Shown here: one piece after another, positions 25,904-32,453 of the stretch
Layout: each line of letters begins with the position of its first letter
Position numbering within the stretch: position 1 is the first letter of the stretch
From: Nostoc sp. FACHB-973
GTDB taxonomy: Bacteria; Cyanobacteriota; Cyanobacteriia; Cyanobacteriales; Nostocaceae
Direction of reading: 5' to 3'
DNA length: 38,281 nucleotides
NCBI RefSeq assembly: GCF_014698115.1
Contig: NZ_JACJSJ010000083.1
Span: 1-38,281 of the forward strand
The notes under the pieces: generated by a model
Told to the model about the DNA's origin: nothing
The model's database searches: none
Seen by the model: the letters and a program-made list of their open reading frames with translations, nothing else
Made by a program: the position numbers and the translations under genes

Positions 25904-27559
25904 ATGGCTCGACTTGATTACTTTGCTCCTGGTGTTTATATTGAAGAATTTGACCGAGGGAGCCGACCGATTGAAGGTGTTAGCACAGCAGTTGCCGGTT
26001 TTGTCGGTTTTACAGAAGATGTTCGAGATGATGCTGAGCTATTTAAGCCGATGCTGGTGACGAATTGGACGCAATATCTCAACTATTTTGCTCGTCCTAA
26101 TTCTGATGGGTTCACCGATTTCAACGCTTATTTACCCTTTGCAGTCTACGGCTACTTCATGAATGGTGGCGGTCGCTGCTGGGTAACTAGCATCGGTACT
26201 CAATTACCAGGGGCACCCAAACCCGCAAATCCTGAACCTGCTAACATCCGAATCAACTCTCGTGGCAATCGTCCAGCCTTGCGCTTTACTTTGCGCCCCG
26301 AACAAGCAGCAGGCGGATTAGTAAATATTATTATTATCGATGGTTCTCCTCGTGCTTTACCTGAAGGTACTGAAGGAGAAGCTCCTCCAAATACCGGGGA
26401 ATACTTCACCATCCAGATTCGTCGGGGAGATGAGCTTTTAGAGCAATACGAAAACTTGACCATGAACCGCGAACCTGGTCAGGTTGCGACTTATGCGCTG
26501 GCGGCTTTGAGAAATTCCATGTATGTCATCGTAGAAGACATTACTCAAAGCGGACAGCCTTTAACTCGTCGTCCGGTTAACGGCCAGTACGAACTAGCGC
26601 CGCCCATTGTTGCCACTCCACCAGATAGATTTTCACGAGATTTAGAAGGGGTACGGGACGATCGCACCGGGGTACGCGGTATTTTTGAAATTGATGAAAT
26701 CACAATGCTGGCTTGTCCTGATTTGATGCGGGCTTATCAAGAGCAAGTGCTGAATTTGGATCAAGTCCACGGCATCATGGAACTGATGATTAGCATGTGC
26801 GAAGGTTCCGCCAGTGGTGATATTCCTAATCCACCCAACCGCATGGTTGTACTTGATGCACCACCAGACGCTGTTAAACCTCAACATGTGGTTGATTGGT
26901 TGAATAGATTTAACCGTCGTTCGATGTTTGCCGCCCTTTATTATCCTTGGATCAAAGTTCCAAATCCACGCGATCGCGGTAATCCCATTTTAGTACCTCC
27001 TTGCGGTCATGTGATGGGTGTTTGGGCACGCACCGACGAAACTAGAGGAGTTTACAAAGCACCTGCAAATGAAGTACCCAGAGGCGTAATTGGTTTGGGT
27101 TACGACACCAACTTCCGCGAACAGGAACTATTGAACCCCCTTGGTATCAACTGTATTCGCAGTTTCCCAAATCGAGGTATCCGCATCTGGGGTGCGCGTA
27201 CTTTAGTTGAGCCAGATAAAACAGAGTGGCGTTATATCAGCGTCCGGCGGTTGATTAGTTATCTAGAAAAATCAATTGAACTAGGCACTCAATGGGTAGT
27301 TTTTGAACCCAACGACCAAGATTTGTGGGCGCGTGTCCGACGTACCGTCAGTAACTTTTTAGAGCGAATTTGGCGTGAAGGTGCTTTATTTGGGGATTCA
27401 CCAGAACAAGCATTTTATGTGAAATGCGATGCCGAATTGAATCCACCAGAAACCATAATTTTAGGTCGTTTGTATGTCGAAATAGGTGTTTGTCCCGTTA
27501 GACCAGCGGAGTTTGTCATCTTCCGCATCAGTCAATGGAATGCACTTGATGAGCAATAA
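25904..27559 (+). CDS. Contractile injection system sheath protein
   Basis: 551 residues. The N-terminus MARLDYFAPGVYIEEFDRGS, followed by RPIEGVSTAVAGFVG, is the signature of phage and CIS contractile sheaths, whose N-terminal arm links neighbouring subunits. The C-terminal part (WRYISVRRLISYLEKSIELG; TIILGRLYVEIGVCPVRPAE) is the conserved core that surrounds the tube. The central 110-260 region is the variable surface domain. GGAGGG precedes the ATG. The sheath contracts to drive the tube through a membrane. Only one sheath gene is present here, whereas some CIS have two or three. Confidence 0.95.
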   Translation: MARLDYFAPGVYIEEFDRGSRPIEGVSTAVAGFVGFTEDVRDDAELFKPMLVTNWTQYLNYFARPNSDGFTDFNAYLPFAVYGYFMNGGGRCWVTSIGTQLPGAPKPANPEPANIRINSRGNRPALRFTLRPEQAAGGLVNIIIIDGSPRALPEGTEGEAPPNTGEYFTIQIRRGDELLEQYENLTMNREPGQVATYALAALRNSMYVIVEDITQSGQPLTRRPVNGQYELAPPIVATPPDRFSRDLEGVRDDRTGVRGIFEIDEITMLACPDLMRAYQEQVLNLDQVHGIMELMISMCEGSASGDIPNPPNRMVVLDAPPDAVKPQHVVDWLNRFNRRSMFAALYYPWIKVPNPRDRGNPILVPPCGHVMGVWARTDETRGVYKAPANEVPRGVIGLGYDTNFREQELLNPLGINCIRSFPNRGIRIWGARTLVEPDKTEWRYISVRRLISYLEKSIELGTQWVVFEPNDQDLWARVRRTVSNFLERIWREGALFGDSPEQAFYVKCDAELNPPETIILGRLYVEIGVCPVRPAEFVIFRISQWNALDEQ

Positions 27560-27599
27560 ATTTAGTCATTAGTCCATCGTCATTAGTCCTTTGTAAACA

Positions 27600-27650
27600 C
27601 AAATGACCAATGACCAATGACAAATGACAAATGACCAATGACAATTATTA
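27600..27650. repeat. ATGACCA/ATGACAA heptad repeat
   Basis: About six seven-base units between the sheath and first tube genes, ending just before TTAATTAGGAGATGAA, which carries the tube gene's AGGAG site. STRR type. Confidence 0.75.
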
Positions 27651-27665
27651 ATTAGGAGATGAAAT

Positions 27666-28145
27666 ATGGCTGGAGAATATGTAGTCGCCTCTGTATTCTA
27701 TTTTGAAGCAGATGGCATCACTGAAAAATTCGTTCAATCAGTTACCGGATTGGGAGCAAAAAATAATGCCACCAAAGGCGTTAGAGGCTCAAGTAAAAAT
27801 GGTAAGACAATGCGTCAAAATCTTCCTGGACAGGCTGAGTTTAATAATGTCACAATTACCATGAATTACAATGGTGACGAAAGCCTACACAGATGGTTTT
27901 TAGCTTGTAGCGAAGATGGAAAACCTCGTCAATGGGATGAAAACCGCAAAGCTATTTCAGTTGTTGGTTATACCCAAGATAAGAAAACTGAAGTAATCCG
28001 TTATAACCTGAAAGCTTGTTTCCCCGAATCATATACAGGTCCAGAATTCGATGTCTCGAAAAATGACCCTGCAACAGAGAAGATTGAAGTTTCGATTGAG
28101 GGTTATGAAATCATCGCACAGCAAAAAGAAGTAAAAGCAGGCTAA
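27666..28145 (+). CDS. CIS tube protein (first paralogue)
   Basis: 159 residues, in the size range of T4 gp19/Pvc1-type inner-tube proteins. Conserved features: YFEADGITEKFVQSVTGLGA at the N-terminus, GKTMRQNLPGQAEFNNVTIT (61-80), LHRWFLACSED, RYNLKACFPESYTG and the closing EKIEVSIEGYEII. Tube proteins stack as hexamers inside the sheath. AGGAG lies ahead of the ATG. The second tube gene follows after a 457-base spacer filled with repeats. Confidence 0.9.
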   Translation: MAGEYVVASVFYFEADGITEKFVQSVTGLGAKNNATKGVRGSSKNGKTMRQNLPGQAEFNNVTITMNYNGDESLHRWFLACSEDGKPRQWDENRKAISVVGYTQDKKTEVIRYNLKACFPESYTGPEFDVSKNDPATEKIEVSIEGYEIIAQQKEVKAG

Positions 28146-28200
28146 AACTAAAAATTTAGTTTTTTTAAGTTCAAAATTAGCTGTCTATGTTTGGCAGTAG

Positions 28201-28580
28201 GTTGTTATCATCAATTGATAGCAACCTTGACTGCTAAATAAAACAGGAATCAGAATTCTGAATTCTGAATGGGCTGCGCTAACAGAATTGGTGAATACTC
28301 CACCCATCTTCGCGCAGCGTCCCGTAGGGAAGGGATGGAGTATAAAAGAGGAAAAATATTTTAATTTTGTTTCGCTCACAAGGAGCAAGGCTTTCAACTA
28401 ATATTCATTACCCAGCAATGCACTGAGTTTCGACTGCGCCCAAATCGAGCAAAGTCCAGATTCAACTACCATCTGTCGTTGTGTTGGACTCCAATTAAAT
28501 GCTGAATTCTGACTCCTGACTCCTGAATTCTGACTCCTGTTAGCGCAGCGGGGCGCAGCCCATTCTGAATTCTGACTCCT
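28201..28580. mobile_element. Repeat-rich insertion between the two tube genes
   Basis: 28201-28225 is a hairpin (GTTGTTATCA / TGATAGCAAC, one mismatch). 28244-28285 and 28537-28580 form long inverted repeats: CAGAATTCTGAATGGGCTGC on the left, GCAGCCCATTCTGAATTCTG on the right, each joined to GCGCTAACAG/CTGTTAGCGC, with CTGACTCCTGA-type heptads beside them. The roughly 330-base unit looks like a non-coding element inserted in the operon. Confidence 0.6.
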
Positions 28581-28602
28581 AAAAATTATAGTGTGAAAAA
28601 TA

Positions 28603-29076
28603 ATGGCTGAAATACCTGAATTTCTCACAAATTATCGTTTCTTTTTAAGATTAGACATAGGCAAAAATGATAGCGATGGCTATTTTTTAGAATGCCAAGG
28701 CTTCAAAAGAACCCAGGAAGTAATTGAAATTTGTGAAGTAACTTCTCAAAAATGGGGGACTGCTTCAAAAGGTAAAGCCGTTAGAACTAAACTTCCTGGC
28801 AATGCTAAGAGTGGCAATATTACTCTGCGTAAAGGTTTGAACAAATCCAAAGATTTATGGAAGTGGTTTGAAGAAGTTGAAACAGGTAAGTGGGCCGAAA
28901 AACGTGAATTTATTTCTTTATCTATTTACGATCAAGCATCTGGAGAACAAGCTAGATTTGAATTAGCTGGTGCTTGGCCTACTAGTTACAAAATTGCTGA
29001 TGTCAACGCTAACAGTCATGAAGTAGAAATTGAGGAGTTGGAGATTGCTTTTGAGGAATTTAAACGCGTGCAATAA
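28603..29076 (+). CDS. CIS tube protein (second paralogue)
   Basis: 157 residues, same family as the protein at 27666: YRFFLRLDIGKNDSDGYFLE, VRTKLPGNAKSGNITLRKGL, KDLWKWFEEVETGKWAEKR, FELAGAWPTSYKIADVNANS and a closing EVEIEELEIAFEEF. Two tube paralogues are usual in eCIS, one (Pvc5-like or Pvc1-like) often forming the layer that joins tube and baseplate. There is no obvious ribosome binding site; the upstream bases are repeat sequence, so expression relative to the first tube gene may be altered. Confidence 0.9.
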   Translation: MAEIPEFLTNYRFFLRLDIGKNDSDGYFLECQGFKRTQEVIEICEVTSQKWGTASKGKAVRTKLPGNAKSGNITLRKGLNKSKDLWKWFEEVETGKWAEKREFISLSIYDQASGEQARFELAGAWPTSYKIADVNANSHEVEIEELEIAFEEFKRVQ

Positions 29077-29087
29077 TCAGGAGAAAT

Positions 29088-29435
29088 ATGTTTCCCACAG
29101 AGTTTGAATTTATATTGCCTAAGGGGTATCTAGACTCTGAAGGCAACCTTCACCGCAAAGGTGTAATGCGGTTATCAACGGCGATAGACGAGATTGCACC
29201 CTTGCGTGACCCAAGGGTAAAAGCCAATCCAGTTTATGCCACAATTATCATCTTGTCGCGCGTGATAACCCACCTGGGTGCTTTATCTGATGTCAGTCCT
29301 GCAATAGTCGAAAACTTTTTTGCCCAGGATTTAAATTATCTCCAAGATTTTTATCGTCGAATTAATGGCTTGGAAGGCGAAACTTCTTCATCAGAAGAGA
29401 CAGTAAATTCTCCTGAGCCACTGCTTCAGAATTGA
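29088..29435 (+). CDS. CIS tail-assembly-like protein (first paralogue)
   Basis: 115 residues. FEFILPKGYLDSEGNLHRKG, VMRLSTAIDEIAPLRDPRVK and YATIIILSRVITHLG align with the neighbour at 29639. The shared pattern of TEF.F.LPRG, G.MRLATA.DEI, and a helical ARVITRLG segment matches small proteins that follow the tube genes in CIS and resemble phage tail-assembly chaperones by position. AGGAG precedes the ATG, 11 bases after the tube gene. The C-terminus is acidic and ends without the CxxC found in the paralogue. Confidence 0.65.
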   Translation: MFPTEFEFILPKGYLDSEGNLHRKGVMRLSTAIDEIAPLRDPRVKANPVYATIIILSRVITHLGALSDVSPAIVENFFAQDLNYLQDFYRRINGLEGETSSSEETVNSPEPLLQN

Positions 29436-29640
29436 ATTGGGGACTGGGGTATGGGGAAGATGAGGGAGATAAGGGAGATGAGGGAGATGAGGGAGTAGGG
29501 TAAGAAGAACTGTTGATTTATTTACCAGTACCCAATGCCCAATGCCCAATGCCCAATGCCCAATCCCCAGTCCCCAATCCCCAATCCCCAGTCCCCAATG
29601 CCCAATCCCCAGTCCCCAATCCCCAATCCCCAGTCCCTAT
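29435..29640. repeat. Heptad repeat arrays between assembly-like paralogues
   Basis: G-rich units (GGGGACTGGGG, then GGGAGAT repeats) at about 29437-29500, and C-rich units CCCAATG and CCCCAGT/CCCCAAT at 29530-29637. The C-rich array runs right up to the start codon of the next gene at 29639, leaving no room for a Shine-Dalgarno site. It is complementary in type to the array at 12438-12537. Confidence 0.8.
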
Positions 29641-30022
29641 GCCCCGTAAAAAGGATAATCTCTGCACTGAATTTGCTTTCACTCTTCCTAGAGGGTTGAG
29701 TGATGGTGAAAACCGAGTACATCGTCAAGGAGTGATGCGTTTAGCCACTGCTAAAGATGAAATTTTGGTGCAACAAGAGCGCAAAGTTCAAGAAAATCCA
29801 ACTTACGGCGCATTAGTTATGCTTGCACGTGTTATTACTCGCTTGGGTAGTTTGAACTCTGTTAGCCCTGAATTACTCGAAGGACTGCTCCTACATGACA
29901 TTGCCTATCTGCGAGAATTTTACAATCGAATTAACCAGCAAGGTGATGTACATATTCCGGCACAATGTCCCCACTGCAATACTCAATTTTCAGTGGAGCT
30001 AGAACTGGCGGGGGAGTCATAA
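29639..30022 (+). CDS. CIS tail-assembly-like protein (second paralogue)
   Basis: 127 residues from the ATG at 29639. A longer in-frame start at 29513 would add 42 residues of PNPQSPV-type repeat encoded by the heptad array, so I prefer the internal ATG, where homology to the protein at 29088 begins (TEFAFTLPRGLSDG; HRQGVMRLATAKDEI). The C-terminus adds CPHC (half a zinc ribbon). No ribosome binding site is visible because repeat DNA abuts the start. The 3' end overlaps the DUF6760-like frame by 58 bases in the -1 frame, with GGGGG at 30010-30014 shortly before the stop. Confidence 0.65.
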   Translation: MPRKKDNLCTEFAFTLPRGLSDGENRVHRQGVMRLATAKDEILVQQERKVQENPTYGALVMLARVITRLGSLNSVSPELLEGLLLHDIAYLREFYNRINQQGDVHIPAQCPHCNTQFSVELELAGES

Positions 30023-30168
30023 GCTACCCCTCTGATAGTTTATATGAGGAGGTAGCTTTTATTGCTTATCATTTTCATTGGTCACAAAATGATATTTTAA
30101 ATTTAGAACATACTACCCGTCAGCGTTGGGTAGCCGAAATCAATAAAATTAACCAAAAATTAATATGA
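29965..30168 (+). CDS. DUF6760-like CIS protein
   Basis: 67 residues if it starts at the ATG at 29965. The conserved part begins near GGVISYPSDSLYEEVAFIAY and continues FHWSQNDILNLEH and RQRWVAEINKIN, which resembles a short protein family (DUF6760, from memory) in CIS gene clusters, often placed after the assembly-like protein. The first 16 residues are encoded in the overlap and do not look conserved. Expression may therefore come from a -1 frameshift out of the upstream gene rather than from this ATG. Its stop overlaps the next start as ATGA. Confidence 0.65.
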   Translation: MSPLQYSIFSGARTGGGVISYPSDSLYEEVAFIAYHFHWSQNDILNLEHTTRQRWVAEINKINQKLI

Positions 30169-32141
30169 AAGTAAAAGTTAGCTATTCACCGACTTTAAGT
30201 GAAATCAATGAAGTTGACCTTACCATAGACACTACAACGAGGGGAGAATGGCTAGTAGGTCGTTCTCCTGATTCTGATTTAGTCTTGGAAAGTCCTGATG
30301 TCAGCCGACTACATGCTAAGTTTTTTGTGAAAAGTGGAACTTACTACTTTAGTGACCTTGGCAGTAGAAATGGCTCAATAGTTAATGGCAAACAAGCTGA
30401 AAAGGATCGACCATATATTTTGAATGATGGAGACGTAATCCGAATTGCAGATTACGTTCTGATTATGGAAGCGATCGCTCCTTTAGCAGAGCAATTACCA
30501 GAGACCGTCTTCAGAATTATAGATCCTTCTCTGTTTTCTCGGCCGCGATCGCCGGAAAATGTCAGCACTCCCAATGTTGCCAGTCCAGCCCCAGAGGTAG
30601 TCAGCGAAGTTATCACGCCAATTAGTAACGAAGTAGAAACACCAGAAATCAGCGAAATTTCTGAAGTTGCTTCTACTCAAACTGATGATGACATCCCAGC
30701 TGTTGAAGTCACCAGCCCTGAAAATATAGTTCAGCCACCAGAAGTTCTACACGATGTCCGTAATGATATTGTCGATTTGCGTACATTAGTTGTAGAAGAA
30801 GAAGTTACCCCAGATGTTGAGGAAGTAGAAGTTGCAGAAGTCAGCGAAGCCGAGCCTGATGAAGCAATAGCCACACCTGAAAATGTCATCGAGACTTCTG
30901 AGGAAGAAAGTACACCAAAACAAGCCCCTCACCACGAGGTTACAGATTTTGATGCAGAGTTGGAAGCAGCACTAGAGGCAGAAGTCACCTACGTCCAGCC
31001 TCGTGATATTCCTGACAATTTTGTTCCTCAAGCTACTGAGGAGCGCGATGCAGAGTTGGAAGCAGCATTAGAGGCAGAAGTCACCTTCGTACAGCCGCGT
31101 GACATATTCAACCAAGTACCCCAAGAGAGTGCTGTTCCCCAAGCTACTCATGAAGAAGCAGTAAATTTGGATACGCCAGTTACAACAGAAGATACCCCAG
31201 ATGTTGATGAAGTTGTGAGTGATGTGACGCCAGAAACGACTGAAGTTGTGAGTGACGTGACGCCAGAAACAACTGAAGTTGTCAGTGATGTGACGCCAGA
31301 AACAACTGAAGTTGTGAGTGATGTAGACAGTCAACATCAAGATACATCGAGCGAAGTTCCAGAGGAAACTAGCGACGAATTAGTAAATTTAGATACGCCA
31401 GTTACAACAGAAGATACCGCAGATGTTGATGAAGTAGAAACTGATGAAACAGTCAGCGAAGTTCCTGAAGTCTTGACTCCTCCTGATGATAACCTTCCAC
31501 AAGTTTTCAGTAATCAATACGTTGATTTGAGTGATACAACTACCGAAGAAGTCAATGTAAGTGAAGTCTCTGATTTAGGTGATATTGAATCTTTGGAGCC
31601 AGTAGAAAGTGAAGCTCCTGAAATCATCAGTCAAACTGTTGAAGAAGTTTCTGAACTAGAAGCAACTGAATCCGCTCAAATTTCAGAAGAAGTAGAAGCA
31701 ACTGAATCCGCTCAAATTTCAGAAGAAACAAATTTAAGTGAGCCACCACAAATGATCGTTGAAAGAAACATAGTAATCATTGCTCACGAAAGCAAGAAAT
31801 CAGAACTTGCTGAATTTGTTGCTCAGCATCAGGAATTTTTCTCACAGAGCTTTACAATTACCTGGCCATCTGTTGGCGAAGTTTTACATCAACAAGCGGG
31901 TATAACTATTAGTCAACAAACCCCCGCCCCAACTTCTGGAGGATATCAAACAATTGCTTCATTGGTTGGGTCAGGAGAAATTTTAGCAGTTATTTTCTTG
32001 AGAGATTTGCTGCAACCCCAGCCTGGTCAAGCAAATGAAGAAGCACTGCTGAGATTATGCACTATTAATCAAGTTCTACTGGCAACTAATGTACCAACCG
32101 CAGAGGCGATCGTGCATTATCTCAAGCAGGTAGTAGATTAG
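30165..32141 (+). CDS. FHA domain - acidic repeat linker - degenerate methylglyoxal-synthase-like domain
   Basis: 658 residues. The N-terminal FHA domain (about 5-102) has VGRS (31-34), SRLH (47-50) and SRNG (67-70), the phosphothreonine-binding set. Residues 115-530 are a Glu/Val/Thr-rich linker with internal repeats (VTPETTEVVSD three times at 354-386; AELEAALEAEVT twice). Residues 533-655 align end to end with methylglyoxal synthase: IVIIAHESKKSELAEFVAQH, SGGYQTIASLVGSG, FLRDLL, ALLRL, LLATNVPTAEAIV. E. coli MgsA His19 and Asp91 are matched by His541 and Asp614, but Asp71 is Tyr594, His98 is Gly621, Asp101 is Asn624 and the TGTTG phosphate loop is lost. It should not make methylglyoxal. 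It starts on the preceding stop codon (ATGA), in the CIS operon. Confidence 0.82.
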   Translation: MKVKVSYSPTLSEINEVDLTIDTTTRGEWLVGRSPDSDLVLESPDVSRLHAKFFVKSGTYYFSDLGSRNGSIVNGKQAEKDRPYILNDGDVIRIADYVLIMEAIAPLAEQLPETVFRIIDPSLFSRPRSPENVSTPNVASPAPEVVSEVITPISNEVETPEISEISEVASTQTDDDIPAVEVTSPENIVQPPEVLHDVRNDIVDLRTLVVEEEVTPDVEEVEVAEVSEAEPDEAIATPENVIETSEEESTPKQAPHHEVTDFDAELEAALEAEVTYVQPRDIPDNFVPQATEERDAELEAALEAEVTFVQPRDIFNQVPQESAVPQATHEEAVNLDTPVTTEDTPDVDEVVSDVTPETTEVVSDVTPETTEVVSDVTPETTEVVSDVDSQHQDTSSEVPEETSDELVNLDTPVTTEDTADVDEVETDETVSEVPEVLTPPDDNLPQVFSNQYVDLSDTTTEEVNVSEVSDLGDIESLEPVESEAPEIISQTVEEVSELEATESAQISEEVEATESAQISEETNLSEPPQMIVERNIVIIAHESKKSELAEFVAQHQEFFSQSFTITWPSVGEVLHQQAGITISQQTPAPTSGGYQTIASLVGSGEILAVIFLRDLLQPQPGQANEEALLRLCTINQVLLATNVPTAEAIVHYLKQVVD

Positions 32142-32453
32142 CATTAAATGGGGACTGGGGAGTGGGGAGTGGGGAGTAGGGAAATATACGTTTAATTTTT
32201 CTCGCCGCCTTATTTACCCAGTCCCTAATAACCCAATACTGTTCAGTTAAGCCCAAAACCCTCATGTAGAGACGCGATGAATCGCGTCTGAAAGACCAAT
32301 ATTCTACGTCAATAACCCTTAACCCAAGCGTATTGCCTAATAACCAATACCTAAATTATTTTTTGAAAAGTTGCAAATTGCATAGAATAATTTCAAAAAT
32401 AAAAATTTGTATAAATAAACACGTATATTTTAAAATAAAACTTATGTAGAAAA
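32142..32453. other. Spacer with repeats and a hairpin
   Basis: GGGGAGT heptads at 32150-32180, then a perfect hairpin AGACGCGAT / ATCGCGTCT (32270-32289), a palindrome recurring in Nostocaceae genomes, without a U-run. The last 110 bases before the kinase gene are very AT-rich and probably hold its promoter. No gene seen. Confidence 0.55.

Noticed and set aside
29513..29638. N-terminal PNPQSPV-repeat extension of the assembly-like protein
   Set aside because: Encoded by the heptad array and absent from the paralogue. Kept as a finding about translation, not as the preferred start.
29522..29728. Leftward frame of repeated GLGIGDW
   Set aside because: Antisense translation of the CCCAATC/CCCCAGT array.
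30495..31340. Leftward frames opposite the FHA-protein linker
   Set aside because: Shadows of the repetitive acidic coding sequence on the plus strand.
30165..32141. Annotation as active methylglyoxal synthase
   Set aside because: The general base Asp71 equivalent is Tyr, and His98, Asp101 and the phosphate-binding loop are not conserved.
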